From Nocardia asteroides (GTDB lineage Bacteria > Actinomycetota > Actinomycetes > Mycobacteriales > Mycobacteriaceae), in contig CP082844.1 of assembly GCA_019930625.1 (NCBI GenBank), forward strand, positions 6,758,001 to 6,822,000: DNA of 64,000 bases, in the 5' to 3' direction. Positions 32,993-42,011 of this stretch are shown one piece after another; position 1 is the stretch's first letter, and the number at the start of each line of letters is the position of its first letter. The position numbers were made by a program, and so were the translations under genes. The notes under the pieces were generated by a model that saw only the letters and a program-made list of their open reading frames with translations, did no database searches and was not told the origin of the DNA.

Positions 32993-34231
32993 CTACGCTC
33001 TCGCGCGTTCGCGGCGGAATCGGGTTCGACGCCGCAAGAGCCAGGTCGACAATCCGGTGACAGCGAGCGCGAGCGGAGTCAGGCCGAAGGCCAGCCATAC
33101 CAGTCGCCACCACCCGTTCACCATCCAGCCGAAGTGCGCGGGCTCGAAGACCTTGGCGTAGAAGGTATTCGCGAGCGGCCGGTCGTGGCTGGCGTCGACC
33201 ACCTTGATGTCGGACTCGTCGTAGACGTTCACATACACCATGACGTCACCGCTGTAGAAGAGGCGGTGTTCGCGGGGCGAGTAGGCGCCGGCGACGGTGG
33301 CGCGATAGTACGGAGCGGCGTCCGTGGGTAGCAGCAGGTAGGCCAGTCGGCCCGGCGCGGCTCGGTGCACGATCGCACCCACCTCGCCGATGGGTATCGG
33401 CGCCCGGCCGGTGTCGACCGTACGCGGCACGAAGAACTTTTCGGTCCGAAGGAGATTCGCGTTGCCACCGGTCGCGACGAGCCAGGCCCGCTGCACGGCG
33501 GGCAATTCGATGGTGATGCCGGTGATCCCCCACATCAACAGGAACGGCACGGCGAGGACGCCGATGACGTTGTGCAGGTCGCGGTCGCGTGCGAAGCGGC
33601 CCTTCCGCCATCGGACGCGAAACCCGTGGCGCAGCCGTTTGAGCGACGGCCACCAGATGACCGCACCGGACACCGCGAGCGATACCAGCAGTAGGCCGAG
33701 CAAGCCCAGAATTATTGCCGCCCAGGTGATGTCGATGAGCGGAGCCTGGTTCTCCAGCATGGGTATCACGCCCGAGTAGCGCGCGCAGCCGAAGGCGCAG
33801 TCGTGCAGATTGACCAGCCAGCCCAGCACACCGTCGGTCAGGTTCGCCCGCCCGTTGATCCGCCCGGTACCCGGATCCACCGAGTACGCGGCGGTGTACT
33901 GCGCGTTACCGATGACGATCACACCGCCGTCCATGCCGACCCAGCCGACGTCGAAACCTGGATCGGTCTCCCGCACCAGCGTGACGGCTCGCTCGGTATC
34001 GATCACCGGCGGCGCGTCCGTGTGGTGATAGAAGGAGGCGTGCCGGGCTCGGAACAGTTCGGCGCGGTAGAGCAGGATCGCGCCCGACGTCGACTGGACG
34101 ACAAGGACCACGCCGAGAATCAACGCGGACCAGCGATGTATCGAGATCAGTTTGCGCCGCAGCGGCTTTCGGGACCGCTTCGATCGGACGGCCCGCGGGC
34201 CCGGCTCGTGTACCACCGCCGTCGCATTCAT
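32993..34231 (-). CDS. PepSY-associated TM domain protein (PiuB-like), iron-regulated
   Basis: The 412-residue membrane protein has the PepSY_TM layout: TM1 in LISIHRWSALILGVVLVVQS, an outer PepSY domain, DLHNVIGVLAVPFLLMWGIT with a conserved His before TM3, and TM4 near the C-terminus (LVWLAFGLTPLALAVTGL) followed by LLRRRTRFRRERAR. Family members (PiuB, FsqB-like) are linked to siderophore iron release or ferric reduction at the membrane. An IdeR/DtxR-like box directly abuts the start codon, supporting iron control. The N-terminus starts MNATAVVHEP; no ribosome site precedes it, so the transcript may be leaderless. Confidence 0.88.
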   Translation of the reverse strand: MNATAVVHEPGPRAVRSKRSRKPLRRKLISIHRWSALILGVVLVVQSTSGAILLYRAELFRARHASFYHHTDAPPVIDTERAVTLVRETDPGFDVGWVGMDGGVIVIGNAQYTAAYSVDPGTGRINGRANLTDGVLGWLVNLHDCAFGCARYSGVIPMLENQAPLIDITWAAIILGLLGLLLVSLAVSGAVIWWPSLKRLRHGFRVRWRKGRFARDRDLHNVIGVLAVPFLLMWGITGITIELPAVQRAWLVATGGNANLLRTEKFFVPRTVDTGRAPIPIGEVGAIVHRAAPGRLAYLLLPTDAAPYYRATVAGAYSPREHRLFYSGDVMVYVNVYDESDIKVVDASHDRPLANTFYAKVFEPAHFGWMVNGWWRLVWLAFGLTPLALAVTGLSTWLLRRRTRFRRERARA

Positions 34232-34249
34232 AAGGGTAGGCTAACTTGA
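34231..34249. promoter_or_regulatory. IdeR/DtxR-like iron box
   Basis: TAAGGGTAGGCTAACTTGA matches the DtxR/IdeR consensus TTAGGTTAGSCTAACCTAA at 15 of 19 positions, including the core GTAGGCTAAC (TAGGCTAAC exact). It touches the first base of the PepSY gene, so bound IdeR would block transcription start. Confidence 0.7.
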
Positions 34250-34411
34250 AAAGCAGGCCTTCCCAGCGTGGGCAGCATGTCGACCGCCCGCCCTCGGCGT
34301 TCTTTCCGCCCTGCGGACCGGGCCGCACGCGCCCGACACCCTCAGTCCGGCCGGGCATCGGTATCGGCATCGGCATCGAGCCCCCGTGCCTACCTACGGC
34401 TTCGGCTCCCG
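34250..34411. other. Spacer without recognised genes
   Basis: This region lies between the iron box and the TetR relic; only a short GGTATC/GGCATC-like repeat cluster (about 34359-34378) stands out. Confidence 0.3.
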
Positions 34412-34618
34412 TTAGCCGGCACACGGCGCGGCGAGCCTCGGGCGCGGTGACGTCCCACCCGCGCGGCGCGCACCGCGCTGATCCGGATCCTCCAGCTTCT
34501 CCGCGATGAGGGCGTCGAAGCCGCTCTCCGCGAAGACCTCCCGTGCCGCCTGGATCAGAGCCGCCCGGTTGCCGGCCGCCGCCTTCGGCCCCCTGTTCAC
34601 ACGGCGTGGCGAGGTCAT
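34412..34618 (-). pseudogene. N-terminal fragment of a TetR-family regulator
   Basis: The 68-residue frame starts like a TetR protein (GNRAALIQAAREVFAESGFD) but loses similarity at residue 37, before the recognition helix, and continues with Arg/Gly-rich read-through. The ligand domain is absent. It is interpreted as a 5' relic. Confidence 0.5.
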
Positions 34619-34904
34619 CGGGCAAGGTTACCGGACCACCACCGACCAGCCGCATGCGCGCCGAACGCCCGGCTCGAACGGGCATGCGGCCGTGACGTGA
34701 TCGCCCCGATCGACGCGCAGCGGTGATTTCGCGCCTCTTCCCGGGGGGTTACCTGCCGTGCAGTCCGCGCCGAGTCACGCTCGTGAGGTCAGCCCGGACG
34801 ACCACGTCGTGCCTGTGCACGCCGTTCGGGCACCAGATCGAGACCTGTGTCGGGCCACGGAAAATTGGCGACGACCAGGTTGCACGGGGCAGGGACCGCG
34901 AGGC
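34619..34904. other. Region without recognised genes
   Basis: Open frames exist on both strands but have no family similarity or ribosome site. It may be decayed sequence. Confidence 0.35.
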
Positions 34905-35381
34905 TCACGGTGTCGCCGGATTCGCTTCCTGTTCGACCAGTGCCGCGAGGCGGTCGAGCGAGGCCGAGAGCTTGTCGGCGGTGGTCGCACGGGCGCGGAC
35001 GAGGCGCTTCTCGTCGGTCAGCGATGTCCAGTCATAGGTGTGGGTCACCCGGGTGCGGCCCTCGCCCACCGGTTCCAGCTCCCAGCGCCACAGGTGGCCG
35101 GGCGGCTGACTGCCGGGCTCCGACGGGCGCCACGCGATTCGGCTGCCCTCCTCGAACTCCACCACGTGGTTGTCGCGCACGGCGCCGTTGGTCAGTGTCG
35201 TGCTGAACACCGACCCGGCTTGCCGCACTCGCTGCCCGATGGCGGCCTGCGCCAGATTGTCGTTGCCGTCCCAGCGCGGCTGCTGGGCCGGATCCGCGAT
35301 GAGCTCGAAGATTGCCGCGGCGCTCGCGCCGATCTCGCGGCTGGCGCTGACGATGCGGGGTACGTCGTTCTGATCGGTCAC
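34905..35381 (-). CDS. SRPBCC-fold protein
   Basis: The 158-residue protein belongs to the START/SRPBCC polyketide-cyclase-like group: ASREIGASAAAIFELIADPA with QQPRWDGNDN, VEFEEGSRIAWRP, then VGEGRTRVTHTYDWTSLTDE and a long C-terminal helix. Such proteins bind hydrophobic ligands or catalyse cyclisation/dehydration; the ligand is unknown. It is divergent from the SDR gene at 35494. Confidence 0.85.
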   Translation of the reverse strand: MTDQNDVPRIVSASREIGASAAAIFELIADPAQQPRWDGNDNLAQAAIGQRVRQAGSVFSTTLTNGAVRDNHVVEFEEGSRIAWRPSEPGSQPPGHLWRWELEPVGEGRTRVTHTYDWTSLTDEKRLVRARATTADKLSASLDRLAALVEQEANPATP

Positions 35382-35493
35382 CTGGCGATCGAATCACCGG
35401 GTCGACCGCCGAGCAAGCCTTCTGCTCGAGAATGTGGTAATTCAGCGGTACGGAATGACCGCCTCGACATCCGATCGACGAAGGGACGCGCTC

Positions 35494-36246
35494 ATGGCCG
35501 AGCGAGTTGCAGTAGTGTCCGGCGCCGCACGAGGAATCGGTGCGGCGATCGCCCAGCGATTGGCGGCGGACGGGCTACGGCTCGGCGTGCTGGACCTCGA
35601 CGCGGCCGCGTGCGCCGACACCGTCCGCGCGATCACCGAGGCGGGCGGGCAGGCCGTCGCGCTCGGCGCAGACGTGTCGAACGAGGAGTCGGTCGCCGCC
35701 GCCGTCGGGCGACTGGAGGATGAGCTGGGCGCGCCGACCGTCGTGGTGAACAACGCGGGCATCCTCCGGGACAACCTGTTGTTCAAGATGAGCGTCGGCG
35801 ACTGGGACGCGGTGATGAACGTGCACCTGCGCGGAGCCTTCCTGCTCACCCGCGCGGTGCAGAAGTACATGGTCGAGCAGAAGTGGGGCCGGGTCGTCAA
35901 CATGTCCAGCACCTCGGCGCTCGGCAATCGCGGCCAGGCCAACTACTCGGCGGCCAAGGCGGGCCTGCAAGGTTTCACCAAGACCCTGGCCTTCGAGCTG
36001 GGCAAGTTCGGCGTCACGGCCAACGCGATCGCTCCGGGGTTCATCGTCACCGATATGACCGCCGCCACCGCCGACCGCGTCGGCGTCTCGTTCGAGGACT
36101 TCCAGAAGGCCGCCGCCGCGCAGATTCCCGTGCAGCGTGTCGGCACTCCCGAGGACATCGCGCACACCGCCTCGTTTCTCGTGAGCGAGGGCGCTGGTTT
36201 CGTTTCCGGCCAGGTGATCTACGTGGCGGGCGGCCCGACCGACTGA
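35494..36246 (+). CDS. SDR-family oxidoreductase (FabG-like)
   Basis: The 250-residue enzyme is a classical short-chain dehydrogenase: cofactor motif VSGAARGIGAAIAQRL, NNAGI at about residue 88, catalytic S in VNMSSTSALGNRG, YSAAKAGLQGFTK with the YxxxK, and NAIAPGFIVTDMT. It closely resembles 3-oxoacyl-ACP/CoA reductases (FabG, phaB-like). AAGGGA lies 8 nt before the ATG at 35494; an earlier ATG at 35434 was rejected. It precedes the sugar ABC genes by 44 nt, possibly by chance. Confidence 0.9.
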   Translation: MAERVAVVSGAARGIGAAIAQRLAADGLRLGVLDLDAAACADTVRAITEAGGQAVALGADVSNEESVAAAVGRLEDELGAPTVVVNNAGILRDNLLFKMSVGDWDAVMNVHLRGAFLLTRAVQKYMVEQKWGRVVNMSSTSALGNRGQANYSAAKAGLQGFTKTLAFELGKFGVTANAIAPGFIVTDMTAATADRVGVSFEDFQKAAAAQIPVQRVGTPEDIAHTASFLVSEGAGFVSGQVIYVAGGPTD

Positions 36247-36290
36247 CGCCCGCCGGGCGGCGGCGGGCGGGGGCGGTAACGTCGCAGCAC

Positions 36291-37157
36291 ATGAACCGGC
36301 GTGCGGCTCGTCGTAGCGTGACGAGCTATGTCCTCCTGCTGCCGAGCCTGATCGGCGTCGGGGCGTTCCTGCTGCTGCCGATCCTGGTGGTGGCATGGCT
36401 CAGTCTGCACAGTTGGAACCTGTTGGGGCCCAGGGAGTTCGTGGGCCTGCGCAATTGGCGCTCGGTGCTGGGCGACGCCGCGTTCGGCCATGCCCTGCTG
36501 GTGACGCTCGCGTTGACGGTGATCGTGGTGCCCGCGCAGACCGTGCTGGGTTTCACGATCGCGGCTCCGCTCGCGCGACGGCGCGGCGCGCGGAGTCTGC
36601 GGGTGATGTACGCGCTGCCGTGGATGTGCGCGCCGGTGGCGGTGGGTGTGGTGTGGCAGTGGATGTTCGCGCCGACCGGGGGCGTCGTCAACGCCGTGCT
36701 CGGGCGGCGTATCGAATGGTTGTCGGATCCGGCGCTGGCGCTGCCGTCGGTGGCCGCGGTGAGCGTGTGGGCGAACTTCGGGTACGTGGCTCTGTTCTTC
36801 GTGGCCGGGATCCGCGCGATACCCGGCGAGATCCTCGACGCGGGGGCGCTGGACGGGGCGACCGGCTGGCGCCGGACCCGCTGGCTGATCCTGCCGCTGC
36901 TGCGTCCCACCATGTTCTTCGTCCTCGTCACCGGCGTGCTGAGCGCGTTCCAGACCTTCGACACCGTCTACGCGTTGACCAAGGGCGGGCCCGGCGATCG
37001 CACGGATGTGGTCGCGATGCGCATCTTCTCCGAGGCGTTCGACGCCGCACGGCCGGGCCGGGCCGCCGTCATGGCGCTGGTGGTCTTCGCGGTGATGTTC
37101 GCGATCACCGTGGCGCAGCACCGCTACTTCCGGAATCGGACCACCTATGAGTTCTGA
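36291..37157 (+). CDS. Carbohydrate ABC transporter permease (MalF/UgpA-like)
   Basis: The 288-residue protein is a six-TM binding-protein-dependent permease: TM1 YVLLLPSLIGVGAFLLLPIL, and the EAA loop ILDAGALDGATGWRRTRWLI that docks on the ATPase, followed by LPLLRPTMFFVLVTG. It forms a heterodimer with the MalG-like protein encoded next, whose ATG overlaps this gene's end. The cluster imports a sugar or sugar-phosphate. Confidence 0.92.
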   Translation: MNRRAARRSVTSYVLLLPSLIGVGAFLLLPILVVAWLSLHSWNLLGPREFVGLRNWRSVLGDAAFGHALLVTLALTVIVVPAQTVLGFTIAAPLARRRGARSLRVMYALPWMCAPVAVGVVWQWMFAPTGGVVNAVLGRRIEWLSDPALALPSVAAVSVWANFGYVALFFVAGIRAIPGEILDAGALDGATGWRRTRWLILPLLRPTMFFVLVTGVLSAFQTFDTVYALTKGGPGDRTDVVAMRIFSEAFDAARPGRAAVMALVVFAVMFAITVAQHRYFRNRTTYEF

Positions 37158-37968
37158 TCGCCTTCGTTCGGCGGCGGCGTACGCGGCGCTCTCGGCCGCG
37201 GCGTTGCTGACCGTGGCGCCGCTGCTGCTCAGCGCGCTCACGGCGGTGAAGACGCCGGACCAGTTCGCAACCGGGTCACCGCTGGCCCTGCCGCATCCGG
37301 CCACCGCGGACAACTTCCGGACCGTGCTCGACTACGGATTCGGGCGGGCGGTGCTGGTGACCGCGCTGATGACGGTGTTCGTCACGGGCGGCCAGCTGAT
37401 CACCTCGGTACTCGCGGCTTATGCGTTCGCCCGCACCGACTTCCCGGGCCGTGACGCGCTGTTCTGGGTGTATCTGGCCACGATGATGGTGCCGCCGATG
37501 GTGACGTTGATCCCGCTGTATCTGATGTTCGCGGAAGTGGGCCTGCTCAACACTTTCTGGGCGCTGGTGCTGCCGTTCGTGTTCGGCTCGCCCTACGCGA
37601 TCTTCTTGCTGCGCCAGTACTTTCGCGCGATTCCGCAGGAGTTGATCGGTGCGGCGCGGCTCGACGGCGCCAACACCCTGGACATCATCGTGCATGTGAT
37701 GGTGCCGATGAGCCGGCCGGTGCTGGCGACGCTGACGCTCATCACGGTCGTCTCGCAGTGGAACAACTTCATGTGGCCGCTGGTCGCGAGCAGCGGCCGC
37801 TCGTGGCAGGTGCTGACGGTGGCGACGGCGAATCTTCAGACCCGGTACAACGCGCAGTGGACGTTGGTGCTGGCAGCCACGACGCTGGCCATCGCGCCGC
37901 TGGTGGCGCTGTTCGTGGTCTTCCAGCGGCAGGTGCTGCGGTCGATCGCGTGGACGGGGGTCAAATGA
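37147..37968 (+). CDS. Carbohydrate ABC transporter permease (MalG/UgpE-like)
   Basis: The 273-residue partner permease has six helices and the EAA motif ELIGAARLDGANTLDIIVHV followed by MVPMSRPVLATLTL. FARTDFPGRDALFWVYLATM and MVPPMVTLIPLYLMF are typical of MalG/UgpE-like subunits. It overlaps the previous gene by 11 nt and the next by ATGA, so the three genes are translated together. Confidence 0.92.
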   Translation: MSSDRLRSAAAYAALSAAALLTVAPLLLSALTAVKTPDQFATGSPLALPHPATADNFRTVLDYGFGRAVLVTALMTVFVTGGQLITSVLAAYAFARTDFPGRDALFWVYLATMMVPPMVTLIPLYLMFAEVGLLNTFWALVLPFVFGSPYAIFLLRQYFRAIPQELIGAARLDGANTLDIIVHVMVPMSRPVLATLTLITVVSQWNNFMWPLVASSGRSWQVLTVATANLQTRYNAQWTLVLAATTLAIAPLVALFVVFQRQVLRSIAWTGVK

Positions 37969-39239
37969 GAACCTCGACCCGCCTGGCGCTCGCCCTCGCG
38001 CTCGCCGCGGCCCTGCTGGTCGCGGCCGCCTTGTGGCTCGGTCGCGGCGGCGACGGGTCCGGCCGCACGGTGGTGGGGTTGCGGATCTGGGACGAGAGTT
38101 TCGTTCCGGTTTACCGTGCCTCGCTCGCGGAGTTCGAGCGGGCGAATCCGGACGTCGAAGTGCGGATCACGGTGGTGCCGTGGGCGTCCTACCAGCAGAA
38201 GTTGCGCCTGGACGTCGCCGGGGGCACCGCCGACGACTTGTTCTGGACCAACTTGTACGAGGACTACGCCGATGCCGGGCGTTTGATCGACATGGGGGCG
38301 GCGCTGGGTCCCGAAGCCGCGCGATCCTGGGACCCCTCGGCGGTCCTGCGCTACACGCGCGGCGGAAAGCTTTGGGCCGTACCGCAATTCGTGGATGCCG
38401 GCACAGCGGTGTACTACAACCGGGAATTGCTCGCGGCCGCGCACGTCGATCCCGCGGAGCTGACCGCGGTGCGGTGGAGTCCGAGCGACGACGACACCTT
38501 CCGGCCGCTGCTGCGCAAGCTGGCGGCGGCCTCCCCGTGGGCGTACAACGCGGGCCATGATTTCCAGTCCATCGAGCTGCCGTTTCTGGGTTCCGCGGGC
38601 GCCGCTTTCCAGGACGACCGGGACCGCTTCGTCTTCGACAGCCCGCAGGGCGTATCGGCGTTCGCCTATCTGGTGCGGTTGATCGCCGACGGGCTCGCGC
38701 CCGCACCCGCGGATACGAACACCAACCCCGAGTTCGCGAAGAATGCCTTCCTCCAAGGCAAACTGGCGCTGCTCCAGTCGGGGACGTTCAATCTCGCGCA
38801 GATCTCCCAGCAGGCCCGGTTCGAGTGGGGTGTAGCGCTGTTGCCGGAAGGGCCGACTGGGCGAGTGAGCACGAACAACGCGATCGGCGTGGCAGGCAAC
38901 GCCGCCACCCGCCATCCGGACGCGGTGCGCCGGGTGCTGGCCTGGCTCGGAAGCGGCGCGGGCAATCGCCACCTGGCCGAGAACGGCGCCACCATCCCGG
39001 CGGTCGTCGCCGAACAACAGCGCTATCGCGACTACTGGCGCGGGAAAGGGATAGACGTCTCCCCCTTCTTCGATGTGCTGCGCGGCCCGCGCATCTCTTC
39101 CAGTGGCGGTCCAGGTTTTCCGGCCGCACTCCGCGCCGTCGAACCCCTTCTCGCCGAGATGTATCTGGGCCGGATCCCGGTGCCGGAGGCGCTGTCGCGC
39201 GCCCGCACCGCGGCCGAGGCCGCCGTCGCCGGGAACTGA
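37965..39239 (+). CDS. Extracellular carbohydrate-binding protein of the ABC importer
   Basis: The 424-residue solute-binding protein (family 1) has an N-terminal hydrophobic segment (LALALALAAALLVAAALWLG), then VVGLRIWDESFVPVYRASLA and FERANPDVEVRITVVPWASY, AVPQFVDAGTAVYYNRELLA, and GRVSTNNAIGVAGNAATRHP. No lipobox cysteine is present after the hydrophobic stretch, so it would be membrane-anchored rather than lipid-anchored. No ATPase gene is nearby; a shared MsiK-type ATPase is likely. The start overlaps the permease stop. Confidence 0.9.
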   Translation: MRTSTRLALALALAAALLVAAALWLGRGGDGSGRTVVGLRIWDESFVPVYRASLAEFERANPDVEVRITVVPWASYQQKLRLDVAGGTADDLFWTNLYEDYADAGRLIDMGAALGPEAARSWDPSAVLRYTRGGKLWAVPQFVDAGTAVYYNRELLAAAHVDPAELTAVRWSPSDDDTFRPLLRKLAAASPWAYNAGHDFQSIELPFLGSAGAAFQDDRDRFVFDSPQGVSAFAYLVRLIADGLAPAPADTNTNPEFAKNAFLQGKLALLQSGTFNLAQISQQARFEWGVALLPEGPTGRVSTNNAIGVAGNAATRHPDAVRRVLAWLGSGAGNRHLAENGATIPAVVAEQQRYRDYWRGKGIDVSPFFDVLRGPRISSSGGPGFPAALRAVEPLLAEMYLGRIPVPEALSRARTAAEAAVAGN

Positions 39240-39294
39240 GCGAGCACGTGATCGCCGGGCCGCGCCGCTTGCGATATGACGCCGCGGTGGTGGT

Positions 39295-41145
39295 TCAGTT
39301 GTCGTAGGAGGCGACGCCGACCGGTCCGACGCCGACGCACAGATCCAGTCCGGTCGTCCGGGAGGCGATCCGAAGTGCGGATCCGCCTCCGACGAGGCGG
39401 ACGAACACGGTGTTGGGCCCCTTCCGGACCGGCGCCGTCACCGCTTCGCCGTGTTCCAGAGCGACGGTTATCCGACCGTCACGGCTCGCGAGGTAGTTGA
39501 GTTGCGCCGTCCATTTGTTCTCGAGCATCGGACCGTCGAGCAGCAAGCGGGCCTGCGCTGCGCCGTGGATCCGGTACCCGCAGCCGGGCTCGGGGCCGGG
39601 GAGGATGATCCGGTTCCACCACACCGCCGCCTCGACGATCCGACCGTCGTCGGTGATCATGCGCAGGTGGGGTGTCGAGTCCGCGAACGTGCCGGGAGCG
39701 GCGATGGGCGCCAGCACATTGCTGGTGAGATTCTGGGGATAGGCCAGGGGGTTCAGCACAGTCCACGGGACCTCCTGCTCCAGAAGGGGTGCGCCGTCCC
39801 ATGCGCTCAGCGCCGATCGCACATTCGCTAGATAAGTTTCGGTCGGACCCGCACGCCACGATCGCACGAACGTCCAGGTGGACGACAGACTGCTCACGAG
39901 GAAAACCACGGTCACCGCGACCGTCACGGGTCCGCGCGGAAGCGCCACGCGCGTCGGGCCACTCGACGGCCGGGGACGGGCGCGCAGCATCAGCGCACCG
40001 GCGGCGGCCGACACCACCGCCATGTCGGCGACGTAGCGCAGCGACTGCATCAGCTCCGCCGCGGTGTTCGGCCCGCCGCGAGCCAGGGCCACCGCCAGCT
40101 GAACGACCAGAACGTACGCCGCGGCCGTCGACCAGACCGCCCAGACCCGCTGCCTGACGCGGATCGTCAGCGCCACCACGACCAGCAGCACCAGCCAGGC
40201 CGACACCACCGCCCATCCGGGCGGATCCGCCCACGGCGTCGACGGTAGCCACCGTTCCCACACCCAGGGCCCGCCGAACAAGGCGGGCACGATCCCCAGA
40301 GACGCCGCACCGGGCAGTAGGTCGCGCAACTCCTCCCACCCATCGGGTAGGCCGGGACCGTCCACCACCACGAAGTATCCGATCGACCAGCAGGCCAGCA
40401 CCGCGCCCGATCCGATCCACAGCGCCGCGCCCCTGCGCAGCACCGTGCGTATGGCGCCCTCGCCGCCGTCGACGTAGTGGGCCAGCGCCGTGACGGCGAA
40501 CGCGACGAACGGCACGATCACCGACTTCTCGAAGAAGAGCAGCGCCACGGCCGTCACGGCGACCCCGGACAGCGCGTATCGGCGCCGCCCGCCGCGCACC
40601 AGCAGCACCGCGTCGCCGATCACCCAGGCGAGGGCGAATTGCAGCGGCAGCGCGTTCAGAGCGGCTGCCCACCAGGCGAAAGCCGGGATGGTCAGTGGAC
40701 AGAAAAGGTAGAAGACCAGCGGGAGCAGGATCGGCCACCGCGGGCCCGCCACCAGCAGCAGCATGCGAACCACAGCCACCGACGCGCCGAGCTGCATGAC
40801 CAGCAGCACCACCACCGGCCCGGCCCAGGCCAGGGGCGCCACCGCGTTCACCGCCCACGCCGTGGCGAAGGCCAGCGGCATGAAGTGTCCGTCGTGGTCG
40901 TACAGCAGCAGGTCCGTTGACCACAGCCCGTATCGAGCCGCTCGGCCTGCCAGGATGAGATCGTCCCAGTAGAAATAGCCGCTGTCGGCTACCCACCAAC
41001 GGATCGCCAGCTGCGCTACGACCAGACAGCAGGCCACGACAACCACCGGCTGCGCTTTCGAGATGCCACGGAACCGGACGCGCGCCGACGCCCCGGACCG
41101 AGGGGCGGGCGCGGACTCCGGCAGGGCCAGCACAGCAGTGTCCAT
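39295..41145 (-). CDS. Large multi-TM protein, GT-C glycosyltransferase-like
   Basis: The 616-residue protein has about 11-12 hydrophobic helices followed by a ~170-residue C-terminal outer domain. After TM1, DSGYFYWDDLILAGRAARYG has the acidic pair in the first outer loop typical of GT-C glycosyltransferases, which use polyprenyl-phosphate sugars. Other helices include PVVVLLVMQLGASVAVV and FFEKSVIVPFVAFAVTA. The C-terminal part (LNYLASRDGRITVALEHG, TVFVRLVGGGSALRIA) looks beta-rich. Function in arabinan, mannan or glycolipid assembly is inferred from fold only. Confidence 0.7.
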   Translation of the reverse strand: MDTAVLALPESAPAPRSGASARVRFRGISKAQPVVVVACCLVVAQLAIRWWVADSGYFYWDDLILAGRAARYGLWSTDLLLYDHDGHFMPLAFATAWAVNAVAPLAWAGPVVVLLVMQLGASVAVVRMLLLVAGPRWPILLPLVFYLFCPLTIPAFAWWAAALNALPLQFALAWVIGDAVLLVRGGRRRYALSGVAVTAVALLFFEKSVIVPFVAFAVTALAHYVDGGEGAIRTVLRRGAALWIGSGAVLACWSIGYFVVVDGPGLPDGWEELRDLLPGAASLGIVPALFGGPWVWERWLPSTPWADPPGWAVVSAWLVLLVVVALTIRVRQRVWAVWSTAAAYVLVVQLAVALARGGPNTAAELMQSLRYVADMAVVSAAAGALMLRARPRPSSGPTRVALPRGPVTVAVTVVFLVSSLSSTWTFVRSWRAGPTETYLANVRSALSAWDGAPLLEQEVPWTVLNPLAYPQNLTSNVLAPIAAPGTFADSTPHLRMITDDGRIVEAAVWWNRIILPGPEPGCGYRIHGAAQARLLLDGPMLENKWTAQLNYLASRDGRITVALEHGEAVTAPVRKGPNTVFVRLVGGGSALRIASRTTGLDLCVGVGPVGVASYDN

Positions 41146-41204
41146 GTCATCCCACCGTAGCGTCGGTCAGGCCGGGATCGCGTCCCTTCGGGTCGCCGGA
41201 CAGT

Positions 41205-41885
41205 TCAGGTCCGGTCCCGCCAGTACGGCGGGGAGTCCGACGGTTGCGTCTCCTCGACGTCCAGTGCCGCGTCGGCCCGCAATGCCTCGATCAGCGCGGC
41301 GCTTCCCGCGACGCCGGTCCAGGGCAGATCGATCTCGGTCGCGACGAACCACGCCCGGTCGGCGGGCCAGATGAGATTCGGGCTGTTGATCGGTCGTGAC
41401 CAGCCCGGAAGCAGGTCCGCGGCGCCCCACTGCCCGGCCTCGCGCAACGGCCCGCGGAACAGCAGGTAGTCGCGCGCCGGAATCCGCACCCGGGGGCCGT
41501 CTATGACCTCCGGCGGGAAGGCCGGTGCGACGCTGGGTGCGGCCGCGAGATTCGTGGACGAGTCCATACTGAACGACACGACGACCGACGAGCCACCGTA
41601 GATGTCGCCGAAGCCGTCCCAGAGCCCGAAATAGCAGTCGTCCGGCGTCTCGGTGTGCCCGGCGAGGATGTTCGACAGCCGCTGCAGGACCTCGGAGTCG
41701 AGGTCGCCCGCGCGGTCTCGCAGCGCATCCGGATCCGACGGGTCCTCATCGGGTGTGGCGGGGTGGAACAACCGGGCATACCGGGTGAACCCACTGGGAC
41801 CCATCGAACACAACTGCGTCCATGGATCGCCACGCTCGGTGAACCAGTCAGCCTTGGAGACGTCCGGTTCATGTCGCAGTGGCAT
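41205..41885 (-). CDS. Conserved hypothetical protein (226 aa)
   Basis: The protein has no family I can name. It is Trp/Pro-rich and acidic with motifs such as KADWFTERGDPWTQLCSMGP, GFTRYARLFHP, CYFGLWDGFGDIYGG and ARDYLLFRGPLREAGQWG. The layout resembles actinobacterial proteins of unknown function without signal peptides. Codon use is normal. The ATG at 41885 gives the best-matching N-terminus (MPLRHEPDVSKAD). Confidence 0.65.
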   Translation of the reverse strand: MPLRHEPDVSKADWFTERGDPWTQLCSMGPSGFTRYARLFHPATPDEDPSDPDALRDRAGDLDSEVLQRLSNILAGHTETPDDCYFGLWDGFGDIYGGSSVVVSFSMDSSTNLAAAPSVAPAFPPEVIDGPRVRIPARDYLLFRGPLREAGQWGAADLLPGWSRPINSPNLIWPADRAWFVATEIDLPWTGVAGSAALIEALRADAALDVEETQPSDSPPYWRDRT

Positions 41886-42011
41886 CCTGCCAATCTAGCT
41901 GCCGCGCAACGCTTTCCCGCCAGCGCGAATAGCGGGAGCCCGAGAACTCCGACTCGGACATCGCGAGGTTCCCCTCCGGCACCCGATCGAGAGCGCGGGC
42001 ACCCCATCGGG

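Noticed and set aside
34359..34378. GGTATCGGCATCGGCATCGA short repeats
   Set aside because: Only three imperfect 6-bp units in a gene-free GC-rich stretch; too short to call a functional repeat.
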